DNA of 64,000 bases. Source: Valencia hispanica. Its lineage: Eukaryota; Chordata; Actinopteri; Cyprinodontiformes; Valenciidae. The position numbers and the translations under genes were made by a program. Below, piece by piece: positions 11,573 to 23,791 of the stretch (positions are counted from its first letter, which is position 1; the number at the start of each line of letters is the position of its first letter). The stretch spans positions 36,589,501-36,653,500 of the forward strand of contig OY747704.1 in NCBI GenBank assembly GCA_963556495.2, in the 5' to 3' direction. The notes beneath the pieces were generated by a model, which ran no database searches, had not been told where the DNA came from, and saw only the letters and a program-made list of their open reading frames with translations.

Positions 11573-14500
11573 CTACTTTATCCCAATGCTTACGTTATAC
11601 AAAAGCAGAAGGCATACTTCATAGAAGTGTCTGGATTTAAAGTTCCACAAAATACTCTTCATTTGATCAGACTGGGACCCATGTGACATGTTTTTGGAGA
11701 AGTCAGCATACATGGCAGAATAGGAAACGGTGTGTCAGCAGTTTGCCCACCCATTCTTCACAATTCAAATATAGTCATTGACTCTAGCACAAAAAGAACG
11801 ATGCTATTTAAGCACCAACTCTACGCTGGGCCAGAAGAAAGACTAGCTTTTGTAAGGAGCTGCAGGGACAGGTTAATGGAGACCAACAACCAATAAAAAT
11901 GTTCAGTGCCATATTTAAAACTTGTGAGATACTGCAGAAGTTATAACAATAAATACAGAGCTTCAACATTTGTAAAATAGAATCATTAAGTTGGGCTGGT
12001 GATGTTAGGACACCTGTTTGCGGGTATGCTGAGATTCTGAGAAGCATCAGATTAGAGAAGTTCAACATTTTCCTGTACCATGATCCTTTTTAAAACTTTT
12101 TACTCAGATACACCATAGTGAATATCAAACCTTTAGCAGAAGAAACATTTTTATTTGAGTAATGTTGTGGCTTTCTCTCTGGCTGTGAACAACCAAGCCT
12201 TTTCTTAATTGAACTAGTATGGAACATACTCTGGTACAATCCCTGTTTAAGCCCTGGACTGAACTTGCTGATAGAATGTTACAGGAGATAACTGAAAACC
12301 TTAATATGACCAACTAAAGAATTATGTGTGAGTCAGATCTCAAAGTCAAGCGCTTTTAGATTGATTTTTCATCTGGTTCTGAGAGTTTTATAGGCTGACC
12401 AGTTCGTCCTTTGTCCCCTATAGCTTTGATTTCTGTAATTGCTCTTATTAAAAAAATGTTGCATCTGGAGTCCTTAAAACCAAAATAGAAAGAAATTACA
12501 GGTGGTACAACACACATCCATAGCCAAAACTTGCTTTGAAATTTTGCATATTGCACCATGAAAATGTGATTTATTATTATTTTTCATTTTGTTTTAAAAT
12601 TGTTAAACATTTACATTGAAAACTTGAAGGGAGGTTGCACTGAAAAGTATCTCTGTGCCTTCAGTGCCAATTTTTTACACAGTATTCCATTGGTTTATAG
12701 ACAGAAGAAATATTTGTGTTCTAAAATAGAAACTGAACTTTGTCTTTGGTTTAAAAATCAGCTTATAAAGGTGACATTGCAAGGAGAACAAATATATATA
12801 TATATTGCTTTAGTCAAAGAGTTGTATGAAGGAATGAGCACAAAGAGGAACTGATAAATGTGCAGAGGCAGGGTAGAGAGGTAAAAGGGAGTAATGTGGG
12901 TCATCACTCCTTGGCCACTCTTTCCATTTTTGTTGACATGTGGATTGACTTATGAATGGGAGAACTGATTGATGGATGATAGCATTATGTATACAAGGGA
13001 GGTTAAAAGGGAAAGCTAATTGCCTGTGACCTGGTTGCAATCGTAATTCTACTAAGGTGGCAGCAGAGAGTGGCTGAGGGATTAGTAGCAAAGAGGCAGA
13101 CCAGAGCTACCTGACACCAAGGTTGTCTTGTGTTAAACAAACTATAGCTTTATGAGCTGGACTAACTGGCCAAGAGATGGAAAAAGAGGCGTTCCTCACC
13201 CAGCCTAAAGTGTGAGGTGGGAGAGGTGCATTATAGGTTCACAAGATTGATCATGGATTACCAGACAAAGAAAGGAGTTAGGAGCTATGAATCATACAAT
13301 ATGGAGGAAACTTGGTAAAATGATGCTGTGAGTCAGAGAAACAGCCAGAGTATTGCATTTCACTGCTGTAAAATGGAAACGTAAACAAGTGATGCTCTGT
13401 TACTGACGGGTGTTTTATGGCTATTTTAGTTCCTTTGGAGAACAAGTCTGATATGTTGTATGTTGTTTTACACAATTCCAACTTCTGTTCAGGAACCTAC
13501 AACACACCATTAATGATGACAGTCATTTTTGTAATAAAATTTAAAGTATGACTGGCAGTTGGTGGCTGTTTTCACCTTCTTCGTTCCAGTGGATCAACTA
13601 GATCTATTAAATTACTCACTTTAAAGAATATATAATTTGTATTTGTACTGTACTTTGACTTATTTCCACATTTTTATAATGTACAATTAGAAAGCAACGG
13701 TTTCAGTCTTTTGATTTCAAATGTAAAACGTTGGTTTACCACAATGTTCTTTTTTATGTCTCTATTCTCAAGTGTCATTTTTCTCTGGAGGCTAACCATT
13801 ACCTCTTCACTCGTCCACTAAATAATCGGTAAATATTGCCCAGAAACTTATTAAAAACACCAGGCAATTATCCCTTTATAATTACAAAGACCTCATTCAC
13901 ACCATTAATTTTTTTCACCACATACTCTCGCCATAATGAGATTTCCCCAGGTGGTAGTTATCTCCCAAAGACCCACTGTACTAAGAGACTCTTAGAAAGA
14001 CCTCTTATTTTAACTCATGTTTTTTGTTTTGTTAAGTGTGGGTATTCCTACCTTCATAAGAGTCCTTTTATAAAGAAGAACTAATATATTTTGTATGTTT
14101 TATCTTAAAATATAGTTTTAACCCCTTGAGACTGGCTTTGGCTTTTGCCCGTTGTGTGGGTTTGTACAGCATGCTGCGACAAAACTGCACTGATGACAAA
14201 CTGTCCCTATTAAAATGGGGATCTGGTTGTGTCAGTTCTTACAACATATTAGTTCCTAAGACAGCATCTGTTCTTAGAAGGAAAGTTTACCTATAGAAAT
14301 TATAATTTTAAAAGAGGAAATTGTAACAATTTGCTATGTAAACATCTTAAAGTGCTATAATAAAAATGTAAAATCTGCGGTTTATGAGTTTTGATGAAAA
14401 GGATTTCTCTTCAGGTTCTTGAATTGTTGAGGAAGGAAAGAATAAGAGGAAAAAAGAGAAACATTATTCACATTAAATATTGTTTTAATTTGTTTAATAT

Positions 14501-15724
14501 TTATTATCATTGAATCTGTTTTCTTGCCACTTGCTGATTTATTACGTTTTACCTGAGTTGTATAAAAGCTATTGAAAGGATTTAAAATCTACAGAAAATG
14601 CTGAGGTTTATTCTTTGCGGAAGCCCAACAGTGCATTCACTAAGCCTTTTATTCATATTGATGGAAGACAAATATGACATTTATATTCCTCTGCACCTTC
14701 TGTGTGCTCTCACCTGATTTTTGCTCTTTTTGTCAGTCAACATGCAACACCAGTTCTGTTTGAAACACAGATAATAAGTGGATGATGGAATAAATTAGTA
14801 TGATTTTTAATTTGAATAATTTACTTGTGTCTGCTTGTGTTTGGATGTTGTAAAGACATTTGAATTAGTTTGCCTTTCCAACTTTTTCTTCCCAGCTTAT
14901 GTCATATCTTTCAACCTTGTTTAATTCTCTTCCCTTTTTTACCCTCATCGAAAGACATCATCGTCTCATTATTTTGCTCTCCTTCCTTTTAGTTTTTACT
15001 GTGTGCAGTTAGAATGAAAAAAAAAATCACAGCTCTCTAATAACATGTGAAATTGTATAATTATCCCATTATGTGTCTCTGGTTTCTGTTAGCTTCTTTC
15101 TTCTCAAAATTGTTTTCACCCATTTCTGTGGTCATTATTTTCAAATATAAAAACAGACCACTGGAAAGATCTGTTAAGAAATCAGGAAGTGTTTTTATTT
15201 AAATGATGAAAATTGGAATCGTTTGAGGCAAAAGCATAATAAAGATCACCCTGTTAGTACTTTACACAAATGTATTAAAGTAATTAAGAACTTGAACTAA
15301 ATGATTTAAAATACCAACAGTTTCTGATATAAAAAATAAGATTCTTCATAGGTACAAAACAAACCTGGTTCAGTGTAAAATTCTAAGGAACATTTAACAG
15401 GGTATTAGTGGGGATATGTGTATATATTTGAGGCTTTGTTTAATTGTGATCTTAAATAAAACATTTTTAAAAATCTCAATGAATTCAGATAATTCACCTC
15501 AATTTTTGTGTTCAGAAATCGTTAAAGTTGATCCTGGATTAAGAATGGTTAATAATAAAAATGGATTTAAGTAAAAACTGAATTTCTTTTCAACTTTGTC
15601 CACTTCAATTGCATATGTTTTATCTGCTTTAGAATTTTAACCTAGGAGTTTTTTTTTTTTTGTTTTTGTTTTTGCTAAATGTCCAACTGTGCAGATGGTT
15701 TTGCCAAAGCACATAATTGCCATG

Positions 15725-15816
15725 GTTCGAAATACGGGGGAGCTAAGGGGAGCTCAGCATCATTAACTTAATTTCCCTCTGGGATCAATAAAGTATTTTT
15801 GAATTTGAATTGAATT
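15725..15816 (+). mobile_element. 5'-truncated Rex1-like LINE tail
   Basis: The segment carries TTAATTTCCCTCTGGGATCA, then AATAAAGTATTTTTGAATTTGAATTG. This matches the 3' end of the Rex1-like LINE at 40590-40635. Only the last 90 or so bases of the element were inserted or survive. Confidence 0.7.
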
Positions 15817-16189
15817 ACAAGTATACCTTCTTTTTGTTACTGAGCATTAGTATTTAGCATGTGTTTAGCATGTGTTTAAAAGTAGACTTGTTGACTGTGC
15901 CGAAGACATCGATCATTACATCATTTATCTCTGGACTCGGCTGTTTAGACCCCGTATATGAGGGGAAACACGCTTGATGCAGCCCTCTGTGTCCTGTCTG
16001 TGCAGAGCCAGAGTCCCTACATGTTATAGGACATGTCATAAATGCGCCTGGCAATGGAATTAGCCAACTATTTTCCACATTTGAGGGTTTTTTTAGTCTC
16101 CAGTGTAGCAGCGGAGCACAGATTCAGCCTCCAGAACAACATCTAAACCCCCATGAGAAGTCAACTGTCTGAGGCAAAAATCCGAAACA

Positions 16190-16318
16190 TGACAATAACC
16201 TCTGCTGCAATCTCACTTGAAACATTTGTGGGTCATTTTTAATCTGTAAAGCACTTTGAGAAGCTTTGTTGTGGTTTGAAAACCGCTTTATAAATAAAGT
16301 TTGATTTGATTTGATTAA
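16190..16318 (+). mobile_element. L2-like LINE 3' tail
   Basis: The segment has CTGTAAAGCACTTTGAGAAG, then CGCTTTATAAATAAAGTTTG and a terminal TTGAT repeat. This is the characteristic 3' end of L2/Maui-type LINEs in fish. The preceding 16085-16190 may be 3' UTR of the same copy. No coding part is visible. Confidence 0.65.
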
Positions 16319-16653
16319 GCACAAGTGCGCATTTCAGTTCCATGCAGAGCGGGAGGAGGAGACCACATGTATCAAGCCACAGGTGAACTGTTTGTAGCCT
16401 ATTTTAAATGCTATTGTTTAATTTCAGTGTTTATATGTAGTTCTCAGTTTAATTTGTTCAGACTGAACATTATTTTTTTTAAACAAAAAAACAAACCTTA
16501 AATGTTTAAATCCTAAAAATTGACTTATAAAAATAGATTATGGATTTCTTTTTTTACCTGGTATTTTTCGCTGGTATTACTTGACAGAAGAATAACTGGT
16601 AGTGTGCTGGCTGCTGTTCTTAGTCATTGTTGAAATCTTCCATAAGAGGCGTT

Positions 16654-16956
16654 TTACACTTTGCCACTTGGTTTGAAACATTTGTTGAGCTCAGTTGAAC
16701 ATTTGCAGGTGTTTGGTGTAACAAAACCAAAGACTTCATCATATTTTCTATTATTTGGTTTGGAAGGAAGTTCATTTAGATGCATGTTTGGTGATGTTTT
16801 ATGTTCTGCTTTGCGTTTATGTTGGAGCCTTGTCAAAAATCTGTCCATTATGTTAGCAGTGTCTGAGCATTTATTTTATCTATTTGTACTGCACGCCCCC
16901 CTGCACTGACTCTGTGCACCCACTGGGGTGCGTGCCCACCACTTTGGGAGCCACTG
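16654..16956 (-). mobile_element. hAT transposon 5' end with transposase N-terminus
   Basis: The minus strand starts at 16956 with CAGTGGCTCCCAAAGTGGTG, a hAT-type terminal repeat. After a short leader, a frame from 16848 to 16654 begins MDRFLTRLQHKRKAEHK and contains RKYDEVFGFVT, then CKCSTELNKCFKPSGKV. That order (MDRFL start, RKYD-x-x-FGF, CxxC with KPS) matches the N-terminal region of hAT transposases that leads into a BED-type zinc finger. The frame then ends at a stop where the zinc finger should finish; the catalytic RNase H-like core and the other terminal repeat are missing. The identification is by pattern and should be treated as likely, not certain. Confidence 0.55.
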
Positions 16957-17438
16957 GCTTAAAGGAAGATGGGGTCCACTGAAAGCCCTCAACTGACCCA
17001 CCAAGGTGAAGCTCTAAAATAGTCCAGTTTCCATTTAGTTTGCATTCTTTTTTTTCTTTTTTTTTACAAGAATCCTAGTGTGTTTTAGATTAAAATATAA
17101 TCCTAAATTGTCCGCTTTATTTGTTAAAATTCTCATAAAATTTTCCTAATACTGACTTCTCCTGAAAATAACTTACTCAATTTCTTCTGTGGCCATACAT
17201 CTTTGGTGGCGCTGCATTGATTGACATAGGCTACATCAAGCATGCTACTGCCAATCTGTGTTGGGTTCTTGCTAATCAAGCATGTTTGGAACGTCGTGGA
17301 CACTCCCTGGGATTAGATTGGGCAAAGTTTTACTCAAGTTTTGGACCTCATGTCTAAACTTAAACTGAAGCATTTTCGGTTTTATACGCCAAAAAAGTGA
17401 GTAGTGAAGAGGACGAGTGCGCCCTGGACCGGAAGGTA

Positions 17439-18316
17439 CAGGTGAAACTCAAATTGAATATTGTGCAAAAGTTCATTTTAAATAAATTCAAATTCATCTG
17501 AAAAATCTCGCTTTGCATGTAATTGTCATGGTCTTTGGATTTTGTGTGGCAAGTTTGAGTTTTTCCTTTCACTTGGTTTTCTTCCCCTTTTTACCCTAAG
17601 GTACCCTCTTGTTTTGTTCCTCCGGTTTGTGTCTCAAGTTAGTAGTTTTTCTTATTCAGTTTCATTATATTTTTGTATTCTGGCACTTCCTGGGTTCTGT
17701 AGATGTTTTTCACCTCTGTCTATGTCCACCTTTCCATTTGTGTTTCCTTTATCTCTATTTAATTCCTCCTTCTGTTCTCCAGTGTTTCCTTAAGTTTCCT
17801 TTAGAGTTCTCCTTAGTCTTCTCTTTAGATTGTTTCTTAAGAGTTTTCTAGTTTCTTAGTCTCCTGTCTCCCAGCCATTTTACCTCCTATCCCAGTTGAT
17901 TACTTCCACCTGCTCTCTCCCTCTCACCTGCATCTGTGCTCACTAATTGGTCATTGGTCTTCTCAGTCACTTGCTCATTTCCTCCCCAGTATATATTCAC
18001 CTCTCCTTCAGTCATTACTCGCTGGTTCGTCATCACTCTTCCCTCTCTGGTTCGTCGTCACTCTTCCCTCTCTGATTCCTGCCTTCCTTGTTGCTCGTCT
18101 GGTTCCTGTTTCCCCGTTTGCTGCCTTTTGATCCTCCTGAGTTATGCAAGTTCCTTGTTTTCATTAAATCATTTTGTTTATACTTGCTGCATTTTGGGTC
18201 CTCCTTAATACCAAACATGACAGTAATAAGTCTATATCATATATTAGTTTCACCTTTTTAGTTGAATTACTAAAATTAACTTTTTCACGATATTCTAATT
18301 TTTTGAGTTTTACCTG
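17439..18316. mobile_element. Tc1-type MITE interrupted by a solo LTR
   Basis: TA at 17437-17438 and 18317-18318 flanks inverted ends: CAGGTGAAACTCAAATTGAA on the left, and on the right the reverse complement, CAGGTAAAACTCAAAAAATT. Without the inserted LTR the element is only about 175 bases long, so it is non-autonomous. A longer left-end copy of the same family is at 32878-33118. Confidence 0.75.
17524..18222 (+). mobile_element. Solo LTR of a retrotransposon
   Basis: A 699-base unit begins TGTCATGG and ends CATGACA, and is flanked by perfect 5-base duplications GTAAT (17519-17523 and 18223-18227). The length, the TG...CA ends, the 5-base duplication and a CATTAAATCATT polyadenylation-like word near 18160 point to a solo LTR left by recombination. 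There is no internal coding region. The superfamily (Gypsy, BEL or other) cannot be decided from the LTR alone. It sits inside the small TA-flanked element. Confidence 0.75.
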
Positions 18317-19628
18317 TAAGTCTTGTTTGTGGTGAGAGCTGATCAGCAGCGGTTGCAAAACAGTAGAATCAGCTGTAACTTTGCCATCAGTGGGTACATG
18401 TAGTGCTCTGAGGCCTGAATCAGGTCATGCAGCCTTTCCTTTTAACTGGACACAAAAGCAGTGGAGCGAGTGGAAAGGTAGGAATACCTGGCTGTTTACT
18501 AGAAATCACAAGTTAGGGTGTACAGTATGGGTCACTGCAAAAAGTCTGCTGCTTGCCAAAATCAAAACTGGGGTGGATCTGTCTGAACAATGGATCGATG
18601 GAGAAGTCAGCAGTGAATCACAGAATAACCTAAGAAAATATTTTTGGGCCCACAAAAGGAAAAAAAATGGCTTTAAGAAAGCCCCAAGGCATATTGAACT
18701 TAACTAAAAACTTCATAGCACTAAAGTATGCACAATTCACACCTCGCTTTTGCTGAAATAATAGGGCATTAATGGGGCCAAGCAAATTAAAGCTAGGTTT
18801 GTTAAAATATTGAAGATATTTGGTCACAAATCAGTCTTATGGCAGCTTTGGTCCCTACTGATCTAAAGTAGGATAATATACTGGACTGATTAGTTCTTGG
18901 TTTTGCAATTATTTTGGTTTTGGTGGTGGTGTTGATGATAATCATGATGATGGTGTTTCTGATCTTAGTTGCTCTGTGATTTGTTGTTCTTGAATGGCTA
19001 TGATAAGGCAGAAAATTTTGGACTGCATATGGATCTCTTGTTTTCTTTTGTTCAGAGCCTATTAACTTACCAAAATTGTTTTTTTTATGTTATTGACTGT
19101 CGTGCCATAAAATATATACGTGTATACTGGTGAATTTGGAAATCACAGTTCACGATGAAAAAGGTGGATCCCCCAAAAGCTTTGGTGTAAATCGAACCCT
19201 GGTAAGGGTTCTAGGAAAAATATGTAGCCGGGTTTAAAAAAAAAAAAATATATTCTTTATACCTCGTTTAACAAAAAAACTGTTCACACCTAACCGCATA
19301 CAGTGCGAAACATAAGTATTTGAAAACCCTGCGATTTAGCAAATTCTCCCACTTAGAAATTATGGAGGGGTCTGAAATTCACATTGTAGGTGCATTTCCA
19401 CTGTGAGAGATCGCATTTAAAAAAAAATAAAAAAAATCAAGAAATCACATTGACCCACCTTCAATGCTCTGACTGAGGGAAGGAGGTTGTTGCTCAAAAC
19501 CTCACAATACAAGGCCCCATTCATCCTCTCCTTAATACAGTTCAGTCGTTCTGTCTCCTTGGCAGCACCCTAAAAGCCTGATGTTTCCAACCTATGCTTC
19601 ACAGTAGGGATGGTGATCTTGGGATGTA

Positions 19629-21226
19629 CAGTGGCTTGCAAAAGTATTCGGCCACCTTGAACTTTTCCACATTTTGTCACATTACAGCCACAAACATGAA
19701 TCAATTTTATTGGAATTCCACGTGAAAGACCAATACAAAGTGGTGTACACGTGAGAAGTGGAACGAAAATCATACATGATTCCAAACATTTTTTACAAAT
19801 AAATAAGTGAAAAGTGGGGTGTGCGTAATTATTCAGCCCCCTTTGGTCTGAGTGCAGTCAGTTGCACATAGACATTGCCTGATGAGTGATAATGACTAAA
19901 TAGAGTGCACGTGTGTGTAATCTAATGTCAGTACAAATACAGCTGCCCTGTGACGGCCTCAGAGGTTGTCTAAGAGAATGTTGGGAGCAACAACACCATG
20001 AAGTCCAAAGAACACACCAGACAGGTCAGGGATAAAGTTATTGAGTAATTTAAAGCAGGCTTAGGCTACAAAAGGATTTCCCAAGCCTTGAACATCCCAC
20101 GGAGCACTGTTCAAGCGATCATTCAGAAATGGAAGGAGAATGGCACAACTGTAAACCTACCAAGACAAGGCCGTCCACCTAAACTCACAGGCCGAACAAG
20201 GAGAGCGCTGATCAGAAATGCAGCCAAGAGGCCCATGGTGACTCTGGACGAGCTGCAGAGATCTACAACTCAGGTGGGGGAATCTGTCCATAGGACAACT
20301 ATTAGTCGTGCACTGCACAAAGTTGGCCTTTATGGAAGAGTGGCAAGAAGAAAGCCATTGTTAAAAGAAAACCATAAGAAGTCCCATTTGCAGTTTGTCA
20401 CAAGCCATGTGGGGGACACAGCACACATGTGGAAGAAGGTGCTCTGGTCAGATGAGACCAAAATGGAACTTTTAGCCCAAAATGCAAAACGCTTTGTGTG
20501 GCGGAAAACTAACACTGCACATCACTCTGAACACATCATCCCCACTGTCAAATATGGTGGTGGCAGCATCATGCTCTGGAGGTGCTTCTCTTCAGCAGGG
20601 ACAGGGAAGCTGGTCAGAGTTGATAGGAAGATGGATGGAGCCAAATACAGGGCAATCTTGGAAGAAAACCTCTCGGAGTCTGCAAAAGACTTGAGACTGG
20701 AGCGGAGGTTCATCTTCCAGCAGGACAACGACCCTAAACATAAAGCCAGGGCAACAATGGAATGGTTTAAAACAAAACAAATCCATGTGTTAGAATGGCC
20801 CAGTCAAAGTCCAGATCTAAATCCAATCGAGAATCTGTGGCAAGATCTGAAAACTACTGTTCACAAACGCTGTCCATCTAATCTGACTGAGCTGGAGCTG
20901 TTTTGCAAAGAAGAATGGGGAAGTATTTCAGTCTCTAGATGTGCAAAGCTGGTAGAGACATACCCTAAAAGACTGGCAGCTGTAATTGCAGCAAAAGGTG
21001 GTTCTACAAAGTATTAACTAAGGGGGCTGAATAATTACGCACACCCCACTTTTCAGTTATTTATTTGTAAAAAATGTTTGGAATCATGTATGATTTTTGC
21101 TCCACTTCTCACGTGTACACCACTTTGTATTGGTTTTTCACGTGGAATTCCAATAAAATTGATTCATGTTTGTGGCTGTAATGTGACAAAATGTGGAAAA
21201 GTTCAAGGGGGCCAAATAACTTCTCC
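19629..21226 (+). mobile_element. Inner Tc1-like transposon (family 1), nearly intact
   Basis: The left end is CAGTGGCTTGCAAAAGTATT after TA at 19627-19628. Terminal repeats of about 200 bases (19650-19855 and 21018-21215) differ at only a handful of positions by eye, which suggests a recent insertion. The outermost 20 or so bases of the right end and its TA are missing, so the host element resumes directly near 21226. One transposase frame with a single stop lies inside (19998-21017). It interrupts the outer Tc1 at 19301-22087. Confidence 0.88.
19998..21017 (+). pseudogene. Tc1 transposase with one premature stop
   Basis: From ATG at 19998 the frame runs 339 residues to TAA at 21015-21017, close to the usual Tc1 length of about 340. 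It begins MKSKEHTRQVRDKVIE. The only break is TAA at 20046, codon 17, where related proteins usually have Lys; one base change from AAA would explain it. Order of parts: paired-like helix-turn-helix DNA-binding region (RISQALNIPRSTVQAIIQKW), a second HTH with an RRALIRN word, then the DDE core with VLWSDETK (first Asp), FQQDNDPKHKA (second Asp) and DLNPIENLWQDLK (Glu). It ends KGGSTKY. Tc1 transposase cuts the element out and inserts it at TA. Downstream initiation after codon 17 would lose the start of the first HTH, so activity is doubtful. Confidence 0.88.
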
Positions 21227-22269
21227 TTATTTTTCCTCCAAACACAGCGAGTGAAGTTTATACCAAAAAGTTCTATTTTGGTCTCATCTGACCACATGAC
21301 TTTCTCCCATACCTCCTCTGGATCATCCAGATGGTCATTGGCAAACTTTAGACAGGATTTGACATGTGATGACTTGAGAAGGGGAACCTTCTCTTCAATG
21401 CATGAGTTTAAATCATGACGGGGAAGTGTTCTGCCGACAGCAACCTTTGAAGCTGTCGTCCCAGCTCTCCATGTCATTGACCAGCTCCTCCCCGTGTAGT
21501 TCTGGTCTGATTCCTCACTTCTCTTATCATCAGTGATACCCCACAAGGTGAGATCTTGCATGGAGCCCCAGTCCGAGGGAGACTGACAGTCATCTTTTGC
21601 CTCTTCCGTTGTCTAACAGTTGATGTATTTTCACCAAGCTGCTTGGCAATTTCCCTGTAGCCCTTTCCAGCCTTGTGGAGGTCTACAATTTTGTCTCTGG
21701 TGTCTTTTGACAGCTCTTTGGTCTTGCCTATGGTAGTAGTAGTTCGAGTCTGACTGACTGTGGGGTGGACAGGTGTCTTCAATGAGCTCAGACAGGTACT
21801 ACTAATTCAGATTAAGTGGAATAGAGGTGCACTTTTTAAAGGCAAAGTAACAGGTCTCTGACAGCCAGAATTCTTAATGATTGCCAGGTGTTCAAATACG
21901 TATGTGCAGCAATAAAATACAAATACATTTTTTTTTAAATCAAACCATTTGATTTCCTGATTTTAGAGAAATTGCTGTCTCTCACAGAGGAAATGCCGAT
22001 ACAATGTGAATTTCAGACCCCTCCATAATTTCTAAGTGGGGGAACTCGCAAAATAGAAGGGTGTTCAAATACTTATGTTTCTCACTGTAAGGGCATTGTT
22101 AAGCACAATCATAGACATGCCAAACCTTTAGAGGGCAGTAGTTCCCTCAAATCCTATCCACTCAGTAACTTTCTAACTTCTACACAGAGCAGTAATTGAG
22201 CTCGTAAACACAAGCAAGTAAAAAGTGCTTGGACATTCGACAATGCCAACACAGGTCTGAGGGCATAAA

Positions 22270-22545
22270 TGCTTTTTCTGGGTGTAAACACAGGTCGCAC
22301 ATGTGATGTCGGTGCATTTTTGTCGCAGACAATAATGTTGCGAAACCTAAAACTCCAGCTATTTCTGTCCATAAGCAAACACTCAAAACGGAGAAAACGG
22401 AAATCTTTACTTTGGTTGGAGTTTTTAGAAAGAATCGTTTTTGGTGCCCTAAATCTGCATTTTGTGGATGACGGGCCAAATCGTAGGAAAATATCTTCGC
22501 TTTGTGAGATACCTGTCTACGTGTGGATAAAACATTATTCAAAAT
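22270..22545. repeat. Probable remnant of a non-autonomous DNA transposon
   Basis: The block has words such as CTCAAAACGGAGAAAACGGA, TGGTGCCCTAAATCTGCATT and GTCTACGTGTGGATAAAAC. These resemble a common fish repeat with C/G-bearing terminal words, but I cannot define ends or a target duplication. Confidence 0.3.
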
Positions 22546-22957
22546 GTGAAGTTAAAACAGAGCTAAAATAGAGGGAAAAAAAATAGGAGCTGCAGCCCAT
22601 AGGCAAAACAAATAAGTCAGGTAATCCAATCAAGTAAGACACTTAATTTATCTTTAGCCTTTTGAATCCCTGTAATGTTGTTTTAGCCTTTTATGCAATA
22701 TTTATTGTACATGTTGACCAATAATGTATGAATAACCTACAGGCAGCCAAGTGAACTAAGTTATGTTGCCTTCCTATAAAACAAATGACAAATAATTGCT
22801 GAAGAAGAAAAAGATTACTAGTTTATAAAAGCTTGATTTATTTGTGATTTAAAGAATCTCAACAGACCAGACAGTTCTTCATATACAGCATTCAAAACAT
22901 TCACTTATGAATGCAATGTTATTTATACATTTAATTGATGTGAATAAGTTAAGTTAA

Positions 22958-23791
22958 AGCTGCAGTAGGTAACTCAGAGAGGAGAGCAGACTTTGCTTGA
23001 AAATTTAAACCCAAACAAGCTTCTCATCTCTCCCCCTCCCTCTCCGATGCACTTAAGCCCCGCCTCCATTGCCCTTCTCCCTCCTTCGGCTGCGCACTGG
23101 CGTAACAACTGCCAAAAATAATCAGCTGACGCGACTTAGAAAATAAACTTTCGTGAATATTTTCTAACAGTAAACCACATATGACAACATTAGCTGTGAG
23201 TGCACAGATGATCGCACGCGCTGCGGAGGTTTACTGTAATAGCACCACCAAAAAAACAAAACGAATATTAATCAAGCAAGGGTAATTACCTGTCAAGCAG
23301 AAACATTGCCAACTCTGAATCGGTTTTAAACGCTTTCAGGTCCCGTAGCTCCCTCCACCTCTCAAAGGCTACGCCAATATTTACCCTCTTTTTATCTCGG
23401 GCTCAGTCAACTCTTCTTCTTAGCTTTTTTGTCCTCCTCTGTCAACTTCTTTTTTGTTATCTTAGCCGTATGTACGAGCAGTTTCTCTTTAGGTGGCTGT
23501 TGCAGCCAATTGCGTAGCGGAGCGAGGGGCCGGGTCGCTGTGTGTGTGTGTGTGTGAAGAGTGATAGACAGATGTCAGACACTCCATCAGACGCTGCTCT
23601 GGCTCTGATTGGCTGTTTTCTACCGGGCGCGGTGGATTCTTGCAAATCGCAGTAGGGGCTGTAGGCGTGACCAATTGAGCTGCTTTTTTTTTTTTACATA
23701 TTACAAATCTAATTTCCTACTTTCAGGACATATGGACAGTTTTAGGAAATGTCACAAAAAGTTACTTTTATTCAAATTACCTACTGCAACT
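22958..23791. mobile_element. TTAA-flanked MITE, family B
   Basis: TTAA at 22954-22957 and 23792-23795 flanks inverted ends: AGCTGCAGTAGGTAACT on the left and, as reverse complement, AGTTGCAGTAGGTAATT on the right. The 834-base interior is G/C-richer than its surroundings and holds a short (TG)n run at 23539-23556 and a poly-T at about 23683. There are no coding features. The end design (TTAA then AG..) is shared with families A, C and D in this window. Confidence 0.75.

Larger units (their letters stand above)
19301..22087 (-). mobile_element. Outer Tc1-like transposon (family 2), broken
   Basis: TA at 19299-19300 and 22088-22089 flanks inverted ends: CAGTGCGAAACATAAGTATT on the left, and on the right the complement of AATACTTATGTTTCTCACTG. 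Inner parts of the ends also pair (TTATGGAGGGGTCTGAAATT). Minus-strand transposase pieces are 21782-21474 ([20 protein letters not shown], helix-turn-helix part) and 21561-21109 ([17 protein letters not shown], first catalytic Asp). A frameshift separates them. The C-terminal third, including the second Asp and the Glu, is deleted near 19435. The element is split at 19627 by a second Tc1. A related broken copy is at 55510-56890. Confidence 0.85.

Noticed and set aside
18381..18707. 108-codon open frame on +
   Set aside because: Non-ATG start, no recognisable protein features and no splice context.
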